From Gemmatimonadota bacterium (lineage in GTDB: Bacteria > Gemmatimonadota > Gemmatimonadetes > Gemmatimonadales > GWC2-71-9): 10,082 nucleotides of DNA. The notes under the pieces are model-generated. The model was not told the DNA's origin, ran no database searches, and saw only the letters and a program-made list of their open reading frames with translations. This document shows, piece by piece, positions 1 to 6,542 of the stretch; the stretch's first letter is position 1, and every line of letters starts with the position of its first letter. Where the stretch lies: the NCBI GenBank assembly GCA_016880225.1, contig JAEHDT010000231.1:1-10082 (forward strand), in the 5' to 3' direction. Both the position numbers and the translations under genes were made by a program.

Positions 1-473
1 TCGATCGCGAGCGCACCAAGCTCGAGAAGTACCTGTCGGGCATCAAGAACATGGGCCGGCTGCCGGGGGCGCTGTTCGTGGTGGATTCCAAGAAGGAGCG
101 CATCGCGGTCGCCGAGGCGAACAAGCTGAGCATTCCGGTGGTCGCGATCGTGGACACGAACGCCGATCCCGACCTGATCACCGTGCCGATCCCCGGCAAC
201 GACGACGCGATCCGCGCGGTCTCGCTGATCACGGCCGCGCTGTCGGACGTGATCGGGGAGGCGCGCCACCAGATGCCGCTGCGCGAGGCCCCCGAGGAAG
301 GCGAAGGGGTGACGTACTCGACGGAGACCGGCATAGAGGGCGAGGCGGAGGGCGACAAGAAGAAGAAGCCGGCGCGGCGCAAGCGGCGGCCCAAGCCGGA
401 GGCGATCGCGGCCCGGCTCAAGACGGAAGAGATGCCGGCCCCGGCGGAATCGAGCGGCACGGGCGAAGGCTAG
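1..473 (+). CDS. rpsB: 30S ribosomal protein S2, 3' part (5' end outside window)
   Basis: S2 is a small-subunit protein bound at the head-body junction of the 30S ribosome. The frame is open from the left edge (first whole codon at 3) to TAG at 471-473, giving 156 visible residues. They align clearly with the second half of S2: a K-LEKYLSGIKNMG segment, GALFVVD, the EANKLSIPVVAIVDTNADPD stretch and the PGNDDAIRAV signature. By comparison with E. coli S2 about 120 N-terminal residues are missing because of the window edge, not a deletion. After the conserved fold there is an extension of about 60 residues. It is first acidic (EAPEEGEG to EGEAEGD), then strongly basic (KKKKPARRKRRPK), and ends in an Ala/Pro/Glu-rich tail; it is probably disordered and is not part of the core fold. 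The gene heads the translation part of the cluster and is followed by tsf. Identification is secure; the function of the tail is unknown. Confidence 0.97.
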   Translation, partial: DRERTKLEKYLSGIKNMGRLPGALFVVDSKKERIAVAEANKLSIPVVAIVDTNADPDLITVPIPGNDDAIRAVSLITAALSDVIGEARHQMPLREAPEEGEGVTYSTETGIEGEAEGDKKKKPARRKRRPKPEAIAARLKTEEMPAPAESSGTGEG

Positions 474-476
474 CAC

Positions 477-495
477 GCCGAACCACGGGTTCGGC
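477..495 (+). other. Perfect hairpin just after rpsB stop
   Basis: The arms gccgaacc (477-484) and ggttcggc (488-495) are exact reverse complements around a 3-base loop. This gives an 8-bp stem that begins 3 bases after the rpsB stop codon. No T run follows, so it is not a standard intrinsic terminator. It could protect the rpsB mRNA 3' end, serve as a processing site, or be the first element of a leader controlling tsf. The structure is seen directly; the role is inference. Confidence 0.6.
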
Positions 496-508
496 TGGAC
501 GAACCGAC

Positions 509-547
509 CGCCGCCCTTCGAGCCCTACGGCGCGAGGGCGGCGTTTT
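509..547 (+). terminator. Possible intrinsic terminator/attenuator between rpsB and tsf
   Basis: The arms cgccgccct (509-517) and agggcggcg (535-543) form a perfect 9-bp GC-rich stem with a 17-base loop, followed at once by TTTT (544-547). The T run is short and the loop is large, so termination is likely partial. Two alternative pairings compete for the same bases: cgccg 509-513 with cggcg 528-532, and gccct 522-526 with agggc 535-539. The element ends only 3 bases before the tsf Shine-Dalgarno sequence, so it could lower tsf expression relative to rpsB. Confidence 0.5.
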
Positions 548-550
548 CAT

Positions 551-556
551 GAGGAG
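551..556 (+). promoter_or_regulatory. Shine-Dalgarno that decides the tsf start
   Basis: GAGGAG at 551-556 lies 8 bases upstream of the GTG at 565, an ideal spacing. A second GAGGAG at 558-563 would suit the next in-frame GTG at 574 (10-base spacer). Neither is well placed for the GTG at 556, which the first copy overlaps. This favours 565 as the main start, with 574 as a possible alternative. Confidence 0.6.
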
Positions 557-564
557 TGAGGAGC

Positions 565-1173
565 GTGACGACAGTGAAAGAGATTCCGGCGAAGCTCGTG
601 GCGGAGCTGCGCGCCCGCACGGGCGCCGGCATGATGGACTGCAAGAAGGCCCTCGAGGAGACGGGAGGCGACCTGGACAAGGCCGTCGACGTGCTTCGCA
701 AGAAGGGCGCCGCCAAGGCGGACAAGCGGGCGGGGCGTGAGGCGTCCGAGGGCGTGATCGGATCCTACATCCACCACGACGGCGCGATCGGCGTGCTGGT
801 CGAGCTGAATTGCGAGACCGACTTCGTGGCGCGCACCGAGGACTTCAAGGCGCTCGCCAAGGACGTGGCGCTGCACGTCGCGGCGGCGAAGCCACTGGCT
901 GTGCGTATCGAGGACCTCCCGGCCGACCTGGTCGAGCGGGAGCGCCAGGTATACCAGGCGCAGGTCGCCGAGCAGAAGAAGCCCGAGAACATCCGGGGCA
1001 AGATCGTAGACGGGATGCTGAAGAAGTTCTACGAGGAGAACGTGCTGCTCGAGCAGAAGTTCGTGAAGGACGACACGCGCACCGTGGGCGACCTCGTCAA
1101 GGAGCTCGCGGCCAAGACGGGCGAGCACGTATCGGTGCGGCGCTTCGCCCGCCTGGAGCTCGGGGGCAACTAG
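565..1173 (+). CDS. tsf: Translation elongation factor Ts
   Basis: EF-Ts is the guanine-nucleotide exchange factor that releases GDP from EF-Tu in the cytoplasm. From the GTG at 565 the product is 202 residues. An N-terminal UBA-like helical segment carries the first family signature (RARTGAGMMDCKKAL, about residues 16-30). The second signature, ELNCETDFVAR, follows, with the TDFV motif that contacts EF-Tu at residues 85-88. The C-terminal part (ENIRGKIVDGMLKKFYEENVLLEQKFVKDD, then VGDLV) is a single compact core repeat, so this is the short EF-Ts form (about 200 residues, as in Thermus) and not the roughly 280-residue E. coli form. GTG codons at 556 and 574 are in the same frame; 565 is chosen because of the Shine-Dalgarno spacing. 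The stop is 2 bases before the pyrH start. Expression may be tuned by the hairpins in the rpsB-tsf gap. Confidence 0.96.
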   Translation: MTTVKEIPAKLVAELRARTGAGMMDCKKALEETGGDLDKAVDVLRKKGAAKADKRAGREASEGVIGSYIHHDGAIGVLVELNCETDFVARTEDFKALAKDVALHVAAAKPLAVRIEDLPADLVERERQVYQAQVAEQKKPENIRGKIVDGMLKKFYEENVLLEQKFVKDDTRTVGDLVKELAAKTGEHVSVRRFARLELGGN

Positions 1174-1175
1174 CA

Positions 1176-1910
1176 GTGGCGACGGCTGCCCGCCCGCGCC
1201 TCGCGTACCCGCGCGCCTTGCTCAAGATCTCGGGCGAGGCGTTCGCGGGTGAGCGGGGCGCGGGCGGGGGCATCGATTTCGGCTTCATCGACCGACTCGG
1301 AGACGAGCTCAAGCGCGTCGCCGGGAGCGGCGTGCAGTTGGGCCTGGTGGTGGGCGGCGGCAACATCGTGCGCGGCAGCGCGGCCAGCGAGCAGGGCATG
1401 GATCGCGTGTCCGCCGACTACATGGGAATGCTCGCCACCGTGATCAATGCCCTGGCGCTGCAGGACATTCTGGAGAAGAAGGGCGTCGACACCCGCGTGA
1501 TGACCGCGATCCGCATGGAGGAGCTGGCGGAACCCTATATCCGGCGGCGCGCGGTCCGGCACCTGGAGAAGGGCCGTATGGTGATCTTCGCCGGCGGGAC
1601 GGGGAACCCCTACTTTTCCACGGATACCGCGGCGGTGCTGCGGGCGCTGGAGGTCGAAGCGAAGGTGCTGCTCAAGGCGACCAACGTGGACGGCGTTTAC
1701 ACCGCCGATCCGAAGAAGGACCCGAAGGCCGAGTTCCTGCCGGAGCTGTCGTTCCGCGACGCGCTCGTGAACGGCTACGCCGTGATGGACGCGAACGCGT
1801 TCGGACTGTGCAAGGAGAACCAGCTGCCGATCGTCGTCTTCAACATCAACCAGCCCGGCGCGACGGCCAGGGTTCTGGCCGGCGAGCGCGTCGGCACTAC
1901 CGTGCGATGA
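1176..1910 (+). CDS. pyrH: UMP kinase (uridylate kinase)
   Basis: PyrH phosphorylates UMP to UDP with ATP in pyrimidine nucleotide synthesis. Bacterial enzymes are hexamers of the amino-acid-kinase fold and are unlike eukaryotic UMP/CMP kinases. The product is 244 residues, close to the family's 235-245. Visible motifs are LLKISGEAF near the N-terminus (phosphate-binding Lys), GGGN at residues 60-63 followed by IVRG, DYMGMLATVINALAL, GGTGNPYFSTDTAA starting at residue 140 (nucleotide-binding loop), and LLKATNVDGVYTADPKKDP near the ATP site. The GTG at 1176, 2 bases after the tsf stop, is the only start giving the normal N-terminus; a G-rich sequence at 1161-1166 may act as a weak ribosome-binding site. 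The TGA stop overlaps the frr ATG (ATGA). Position between tsf and frr is the classic order in many bacteria. No odd features. Confidence 0.97.
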   Translation: MATAARPRLAYPRALLKISGEAFAGERGAGGGIDFGFIDRLGDELKRVAGSGVQLGLVVGGGNIVRGSAASEQGMDRVSADYMGMLATVINALALQDILEKKGVDTRVMTAIRMEELAEPYIRRRAVRHLEKGRMVIFAGGTGNPYFSTDTAAVLRALEVEAKVLLKATNVDGVYTADPKKDPKAEFLPELSFRDALVNGYAVMDANAFGLCKENQLPIVVFNINQPGATARVLAGERVGTTVR

Positions 1911-2467
1911 GCCCTCCCACCCTGGCGGACCACGTCAAGCAGGCGAAGCAGGCGATGGACAAGGCGGTGGAAGCCGTGAAGCGCGAGTTCTCCACCGTCC
2001 GCACCGGCAAGGCGACGACCTCGCTGCTCGACCTGGTGCGGGTCGAGGCCTACGGCAGCGAGGTGCCCCTGAACCAAGTGGCGAGCGTGGCGGCCCCCGA
2101 GCCCAAGCTCCTCACCATCCAGCCCTGGGACAAGTCGGTGCTGAAGGCGATCGAGAAGGCGATCCTCGCCTCGGACCTGGGTCTCACGCCCTCGAACGAC
2201 GGCAACATCATCCGGATCCCGCTGCCGCCGCTCACCGAGGAGCGTCGGAGGGAGCTGGTGAAGGTGGTCCACAAGTTCGCCGAAGAGGGTCGAGTGGCGG
2301 TGCGCCACGCGCGAACCGAGGCCATCAGCCGGATCAAGAAGACCGAGCACGTCTCCGAGGACGAGAAGAAGCACACCGAGAAGGAGATCCAGAAGTTGCA
2401 CGACGACCATCTGCGGCTGGTGGACGAAGTGGTGAAGGGCAAGGAAGCGGAGATCATGGAAGTCTGA
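1907..2467 (+). CDS. frr: Ribosome recycling factor
   Basis: RRF works with EF-G to split post-termination 70S ribosomes so that subunits can be reused. The product is 186 residues against 185 in E. coli. It starts with the long helix of domain I (DHVKQAKQAMDKAVEAVKREFSTVRTGKA, with the conserved VRTGKA at about residues 31-36). The beta-sandwich domain II follows (VRVEAYGSEVPLNQVASVAAPEPKLLTIQPWDKS and the conserved EKAI-ASDLGLTPSNDGN-IRIPLPPLTEERR). The last part is the returning coiled helices with RVAVRHART and the charged C-terminal helix. The ATG at 1907 overlaps the pyrH TGA by 4 bases. There is no strong Shine-Dalgarno at a good distance, so translation probably depends on ribosomes finishing pyrH; that coupling is inferred. 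The stop is 1 base before the uppS start. Confidence 0.97.
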   Translation: MSPPTLADHVKQAKQAMDKAVEAVKREFSTVRTGKATTSLLDLVRVEAYGSEVPLNQVASVAAPEPKLLTIQPWDKSVLKAIEKAILASDLGLTPSNDGNIIRIPLPPLTEERRRELVKVVHKFAEEGRVAVRHARTEAISRIKKTEHVSEDEKKHTEKEIQKLHDDHLRLVDEVVKGKEAEIMEV

Positions 2468-2468
2468 G

Positions 2469-3209
2469 ATGACCGACGACCTCCTCGCGCAGATCCGCGT
2501 CGCCGGGGGCGTGCCGCGCCACGTCGCCGTCATCATGGACGGCAACGGGCGCTGGGCGCGGGAACGCGGCCTGCCCCGGCCGTTCGGCCACCGGGCCGGC
2601 ATGAAGGCGGTGCGCGAGGTGGTGGAGGGGGCGATCGAGGCGGGGGTGGAGGTGCTCACGCTGTTTGCGTTCTCGGAAGAGAACTGGCAGCGCCCGGTGA
2701 CCGAGATCTCCGCCCTGATGCAGCTGCTCGAGGAGTACATCGCGCGCGAAGTGGCCGAGCTCCACTCCCAGGGCGTCGCGGTGCACGTCCTGGGCGACCG
2801 TGAGCGGCTCGCGCCCGGGGCGCGGGCGGCGGTGGAGCGCATCGAGCGGGAAACGCGCGATGGGCAGCGGCTCGCGCTCAACCTGTGCATCTCGTACTCG
2901 TCGCGCGCGGAGCTGGCGCGGGCGGCGCGACTCATCGCGGAAGACGTGCTGAAGGGCGTGAAGCGGCTCGAGGACATCGACGAGGAGGCGGTGCGCGAAC
3001 GCCTCTACACGGCGCCGTGGCGCGACCCCGACCTCCTGATCCGCACGTCGGGCGAGTACCGCGTTTCGAATTTCCTCCTCTGGCAGCTCGCCTACGCCGA
3101 GCTCTACATCACGCCGGTGCTGTGGCCCGACGTCACGCGCCGCGACCTGTTCCAGGCCATCCTCGACTACCAGCGGCGCGACCGCAGGTTCGGGAGGGTC
3201 ACGGCATGA
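2469..3209 (+). CDS. uppS: Undecaprenyl diphosphate synthase (cis-prenyltransferase)
   Basis: UppS condenses isopentenyl diphosphate units onto farnesyl diphosphate in cis, making the C55 lipid carrier for peptidoglycan and surface polysaccharides; it acts at the cytoplasmic membrane surface. The product is 246 residues, a normal length. Motifs: HVAVIMDGNGRWA at residues 18-30 with catalytic Asp24; GHRAGMKAV; FAFSEENWQRP; and RTSGEYRVSNFLLWQ from residue 192. Arg192, Arg198, Ser200 and Glu211 match the diphosphate- and Mg-binding residues of the E. coli enzyme. The motif that is usually NYGGR is here SYSSR (residues 142-146), a variant I recall from other lineages; it need not mean loss of activity. 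GGAAG at 2458-2462, inside frr, gives a Shine-Dalgarno with a 6-base spacer. The stop overlaps the cdsA start. The product is downstream of the dxr pathway step encoded two genes later. Confidence 0.96.
   Translation: MTDDLLAQIRVAGGVPRHVAVIMDGNGRWARERGLPRPFGHRAGMKAVREVVEGAIEAGVEVLTLFAFSEENWQRPVTEISALMQLLEEYIAREVAELHSQGVAVHVLGDRERLAPGARAAVERIERETRDGQRLALNLCISYSSRAELARAARLIAEDVLKGVKRLEDIDEEAVRERLYTAPWRDPDLLIRTSGEYRVSNFLLWQLAYAELYITPVLWPDVTRRDLFQAILDYQRRDRRFGRVTA
3192..3198 (+). promoter_or_regulatory. Strong Shine-Dalgarno for cdsA inside uppS
   Basis: GGGAGGG lies in the last codons of uppS, 7 bases before the cdsA ATG at 3206. It is one of the best ribosome-binding sites in the cluster. It suggests cdsA can be initiated directly as well as through the ATGA overlap with uppS, unlike frr, which has no such site. 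Confidence 0.6.
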
Positions 3210-4060
3210 TCTCGCGAAACCTCGTCGTGCGCATCGCGTTCGCCGTGCCGGCGATCGCCGTCTCCGTCGTGTTGCTGTGGCTGGGCGGGTGGCCCCTCGC
3301 CGTCGTGCTCGCGATCCTGGGCATGCTCGGTACGCGCGAGGTGTACGACCTCGCGAAACGGCAGGGGGTCGAGCCCATCGAGTGGGTCGGATTCATCATC
3401 GCCGCCGCCTGCCCCCTCGCCACGTACTGGGTGAAGGGTTATGCCGACTGGGAGCCCGTCGTCTACGCCGCCGCCCTGTGGCTCCTGGTGCTGCTCGCCG
3501 TGGCCGCCGCGCGGGGGCCGGCGCGACGCCCGCTCGCGGCGGTGGCGGTGACCGTCTTCGGCGGCCTGTATGCTTCGGCGCTCCTCTCGTTTCTCATCGC
3601 CATTCGCCATGGCCCCCACGCCGATGCGCACCCGCGAGGCTCCATCGCCCTGGCGCTTATGCCGCTCGTCATCACGTGGGTGGGCGATACGTGCGCCATG
3701 GCGGCGGGCCGCCTCGTGGGCGGGCCGAAGCTCGCGCCGGTGCTCTCGCCCAACAAGACGTGGGCAGGCGCCATCGGCGGCGCCGGTGGCGCCCTGGTCG
3801 CGGCCATCGCGTACGGACCGCTCGTGCTCGACCGCATGGCGTTCGGGTTGCCGCAGTGGCAGCTCATCACGCTCGGCCTGGTGGTGGCCCTCGCGGCCCA
3901 GGTGGGCGACGTGGCCGAGTCGTTGTTCAAACGCGAGGCGGGCGTGAAGGACTCGTCGACGCTCATCCCGGGGCACGGCGGCGTGCTCGACCGGGTCGAC
4001 TCGCTGTACTTCGTCCTGCCCATCACGGCGGGGTTGCTCCGAATCTTCGGGCTGGCATGA
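3206..4060 (+). CDS. cdsA: Phosphatidate cytidylyltransferase (CDP-diglyceride synthase)
   Basis: CdsA converts phosphatidic acid and CTP to CDP-diacylglycerol, the branch point for bacterial phospholipids; it is an integral inner-membrane enzyme. The product is 284 residues with several hydrophobic spans. The first is at about residues 7-40 (IAFAVPAIAVSVVLLWLGGW onward). Others lie around FIIAAACPLATYW, YAAALWLLVLLAVAA, VAVTVFGGLYASALLSFLIAI, LALMPLVITWVGDTCAMAAG, AIGGAGGALVAAIAYG and LITLGLVVALAAQVGD. The family signature is complete at residues 239-265: S-LFKR, then VKD, PGHGG and DRVD. The upstream LSPNKTWAG motif is also conserved. The ATG at 3206 overlaps the uppS stop by 4 bases and has a strong Shine-Dalgarno. 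The TGA overlaps the dxr ATG in the same way. Identification is firm from the signature; exact membrane-span borders are estimates. Confidence 0.96.
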   Translation: MISRNLVVRIAFAVPAIAVSVVLLWLGGWPLAVVLAILGMLGTREVYDLAKRQGVEPIEWVGFIIAAACPLATYWVKGYADWEPVVYAAALWLLVLLAVAAARGPARRPLAAVAVTVFGGLYASALLSFLIAIRHGPHADAHPRGSIALALMPLVITWVGDTCAMAAGRLVGGPKLAPVLSPNKTWAGAIGGAGGALVAAIAYGPLVLDRMAFGLPQWQLITLGLVVALAAQVGDVAESLFKREAGVKDSSTLIPGHGGVLDRVDSLYFVLPITAGLLRIFGLA

Positions 4061-5190
4061 GCGTCGGCGTCGCGATCCTCGGGTCCACGGGCTCGATCGG
4101 CTGTACGGCATTGCAGGTGCTCGCTCGCCAGCGGGACCGATTCCGGGTAACCGCCCTCACCGCCCATTCCAACGCGGCGCTGCTGCAGCGGCAGGCCGCC
4201 GAATGGAAGCCGGCGTACGTCGGAATCGTCAATGGAGGGAACGGGGAGGAGGGAAGAGGGAAGGGGAGCGGTACGCAATGCCTCGTCGACGCGGCGACGC
4301 GCCCGGACGTGGACATCGTCGTGAACGGCATCGTGGGAGCGGCGGGCCTGGAGGCGACGCTCGCGGCGTTGCGCTCGGGGAAGCGTGTGGCGCTCGCCAA
4401 CAAGGAGACGCTGGTGATGGCGGGCGAGCTCGTGACCCGGGCGGCGTGGGAGGGCGGCGGCGAGATCGTGCCGGTGGACTCGGAGCACAGCGCCGTGCTG
4501 CAGTGTATCACAGGGCGGCAATCTGCCGACGTCGCGCGTCTCATCCTCACGGCCTCGGGCGGGCCGTTCCGCACCTGGAGTCCGGCGCGCGTCGCCGACG
4601 CGACCGTGGACGAGGCGCTGCGGCATCCAACCTGGAAGATGGGCAAGAAGATCAGCGTCGATTCCGCCACGCTCGTCAACAAGGCACTCGAGGTGATCGA
4701 GGCGCACTTCCTGTTCGGGCTGCCCTACGCGGGCATCGACGTCGTGGTCCACCCGCAATCGGTGGTGCACGCGTTCGTCGAATTCGTGGATGGGTCGGTG
4801 CTCGCCCAGATGGGTTTCCCCACCATGGAGCTGCCGATCCTGTATGCCCTCACGCACCCGGCTCGGGTGCCGGACGCCGGAGCGCGGCGCTTCGACCCCG
4901 TGGTGGCGGGCAGCCTGACCTTCGAGCCGGTGCACGCCGAGCTGTATCCCGCCTACGGGTTGGGTCGCGCCGCCGCAACGGCGGGCGGCACCGCGCCGAC
5001 GGCGTTCAACGCGGCAAACGAGGTGGCCGTCGAGTTGTTCCTCCAGGGGAAGATCCGCTTCGGACGGATCGCAGAGACGATCGCGCGTGTGCTCGAGACG
5101 CACACCGCCGGCCCCGCCGAGTCGCTCGCCGCGGTACGCGCGGCTGACAGCGCCGCGCGCCGCCTGGCGCGGGAGGCCGCGTGCTCCTGA
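4057..5190 (+). CDS. dxr: 1-deoxy-D-xylulose 5-phosphate reductoisomerase
   Basis: Dxr rearranges and reduces DXP to 2-C-methyl-D-erythritol 4-phosphate with NADPH, the committed step of the MEP isoprenoid pathway. The product is 377 residues. It has the NADPH-binding GSTGSIG at residues 9-15, IVGAAGL, and ANKETLV (Asn115, Lys116, Glu117). Metal ligands Asp141 and Glu143 sit in PVDSEHSA and Glu212 in the NKALE segment. SGGPFR and the substrate loop RHPTWKMGKK (His190, Trp193) are present, as are HPQSVVHAFVEF and NAANE. These match E. coli Asp150, Glu152, Glu231, His209 and Trp212. The odd part is residues 59-72, a Gly/Glu/Arg/Lys/Ser run encoded by an almost pure purine tract. It replaces the helix-strand segment usually found after the second beta-strand and uses GGA and AGA codons rarely seen nearby. 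All catalytic residues are intact, so the enzyme is probably active. The ATG at 4057 overlaps the cdsA stop; the 3' end overlaps rseP by 10 bases. Confidence 0.96.
   Translation: MSVGVAILGSTGSIGCTALQVLARQRDRFRVTALTAHSNAALLQRQAAEWKPAYVGIVNGGNGEEGRGKGSGTQCLVDAATRPDVDIVVNGIVGAAGLEATLAALRSGKRVALANKETLVMAGELVTRAAWEGGGEIVPVDSEHSAVLQCITGRQSADVARLILTASGGPFRTWSPARVADATVDEALRHPTWKMGKKISVDSATLVNKALEVIEAHFLFGLPYAGIDVVVHPQSVVHAFVEFVDGSVLAQMGFPTMELPILYALTHPARVPDAGARRFDPVVAGSLTFEPVHAELYPAYGLGRAAATAGGTAPTAFNAANEVAVELFLQGKIRFGRIAETIARVLETHTAGPAESLAAVRAADSAARRLAREAACS
4234..4268 (+). repeat. Purine-rich, G-quadruplex-capable tract inside dxr
   Basis: Over 35 bases there is only one pyrimidine (C at 4242), and 4243-4268 is purine only. 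Five G runs of three or more lie at 4237-4239, 4243-4246, 4251-4253, 4258-4260 and 4263-4266, separated by 2-4 bases. This fits the usual four-tract quadruplex pattern on the coding (mRNA) strand. It looks like an irregular GGGA/GGAGG simple-sequence expansion. I saw no second copy in this window. Quadruplex formation is inferred from the pattern only. Confidence 0.75.
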
Positions 5191-6542
5191 CCATCGGCGC
5201 GGTCGTCGTCGTCCTCGGCGTCCTGATCTTCGTGCACGAGATGGGGCACTTTGTCGCGGCGAAGGCCGTGGGGATCCAGGTGCTGCGGTTCTCGCTCGGG
5301 TTCGGCCGTCCCGTGCTCAGTTGGCGCCGTGGCGAGACCGAGTACTGGATCTCCTGGCTGCCGCTCGGTGGTTACGTCAAGATGGCCGGGCTCGAGGACG
5401 AGGGAATCGCAGGCGGTCTGGAGGGCGGCAAGGCCGACGTGCCGGTCGATCCCGCCCGCGCGTTCGACCGCCAGCCGGTGTGGAAGCGCACCATCGTGAT
5501 CCTCGCCGGCGTGACGATGAACGTGTTGTTCGCCTTTTTCGTCTACAGCGGGATCGCGGCGACGGTCGGCTCCCCGGAGCTCGCGAGCACCGAAATCGAC
5601 TCCGTGACGGCGAGCGGGCTGCCGCGGGGCACCGAAGAGCTGGCGAGCCTCAAGTTCGGCGACCGCATCCTGCGCGTGAACGGCGACACGGTACGGTCGT
5701 GGAACGCGCTGCTCGATCATTTCCTCGCGGGCCCCACCGAGCTGCGGATCGAGGTCGCGGGCCGCGAACGTCCCATCGTCGTGCGGCTCCCGGACGGCGG
5801 GCTCGCCACCCGGCAGGCGCTGGCACAGGCGCTGGTGCGGCTCGATCCCGCTCGGCTCGGCATTCTCGAGCCGGGTCGCCCCGCCATCCGCGCCGGTCTC
5901 AAGCCGGGGGACGTGCTGGTGCGCGCCAACGGGGACACGCTGCGCTCCTGGACCGGGGTGCTCCACGTCGTGTGGTCGAGCCCCGGCAAGCCCGTCCGGT
6001 TCGACGTCCTGCGCGGCGGCACGGCGCTGCAGGTCACCGTGGTGCCCGAGACGAGGACGGAGACCGATCCCGCCTCGCCGCGCCCTCATACCTACGGCGC
6101 CATCGGCGCCGGTCAGGATCCGCCCACGATCCACGTGCGCGAGCCGGTGGGGCGCGCCGTGGTCTCGGGGTTTCAGGAGACGTGGGGCCGCGCGCTCGTC
6201 GTCGTGGGATTCCTCAAGGGGCTCGTGCTGCGCGAGACGTCGGTACGCGACGTCGGCGGCATCCTCACGGTAGGGCAGATCTCGGGCCAGGTGGCCCGGC
6301 TCGGGCTCGACTGGTTCCTCACGTTCCTCGCGTTCTTCTCGGTCAACCTGGCGGTGCTCAATCTGCTGCCGATCCCGATCCTCGACGGCGGCCAGCTGGT
6401 GTTCCTCATCGCCGAGGCGGTGCGTCGCAAGCCCCTGTCGCTCAAGCTGCGGATGGTGCTGACACAAGTCGGCTTCGTGGTGCTGCTCGCGATCATGATC
6501 CTCGCCTTGACCAACGATGCCCTTCGGATCCTCCCCCGTTAG
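5181..6542 (+). CDS. rseP: RIP site-2 zinc metalloprotease, RseP family
   Basis: RseP-type proteases cut transmembrane segments within the inner membrane, classically anti-sigma factors after a first cleavage, and also leftover signal peptides. The product is 453 residues, close to the 450 of E. coli RseP. The first membrane span carries the zinc motif HEMGH (His19, Glu20, His23). A second hydrophobic span runs over about residues 104-126. Two PDZ-like domains follow, recognisable by FGDRILRVNGDTV and by AGLKPGDVLVRANGDTL. The second active-site motif, NLLPIPILDGG, has Asp402 as the third zinc ligand, followed by a last span near residues 425-446. GTG at 5181 is the start because it places the first span and HEMGH at the normal distance from the N-terminus; GGGAGG at 5171-5176 is a close Shine-Dalgarno (4-base spacer). 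The gene overlaps dxr by 10 bases. The substrate (anti-sigma or other) is not in this window. Confidence 0.95.
   Translation: MLLTIGAVVVVLGVLIFVHEMGHFVAAKAVGIQVLRFSLGFGRPVLSWRRGETEYWISWLPLGGYVKMAGLEDEGIAGGLEGGKADVPVDPARAFDRQPVWKRTIVILAGVTMNVLFAFFVYSGIAATVGSPELASTEIDSVTASGLPRGTEELASLKFGDRILRVNGDTVRSWNALLDHFLAGPTELRIEVAGRERPIVVRLPDGGLATRQALAQALVRLDPARLGILEPGRPAIRAGLKPGDVLVRANGDTLRSWTGVLHVVWSSPGKPVRFDVLRGGTALQVTVVPETRTETDPASPRPHTYGAIGAGQDPPTIHVREPVGRAVVSGFQETWGRALVVVGFLKGLVLRETSVRDVGGILTVGQISGQVARLGLDWFLTFLAFFSVNLAVLNLLPIPILDGGQLVFLIAEAVRRKPLSLKLRMVLTQVGFVVLLAIMILALTNDALRILPR

Noticed and set aside
549..740. ATG-initiated 63-codon frame overlapping the start of tsf
   Set aside because: It is out of frame with tsf and its translation is a run of Arg/Gly/Glu with no conserved features. 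The ATG is a by-product of the spacer before the Shine-Dalgarno.
3463..5103. Long open frame on the - strand opposite cdsA and dxr (546 codons)
   Set aside because: It is rich in Arg/His/Ala with no recognisable domain and lies opposite two genes with full family signatures. Long antisense frames are expected in GC-rich DNA.
4953..6467. Long open frame on the - strand opposite rseP (504 codons)
   Set aside because: Low-complexity Arg/Glu/His-rich translation mirroring rseP codons; no motif, and rseP is certain.
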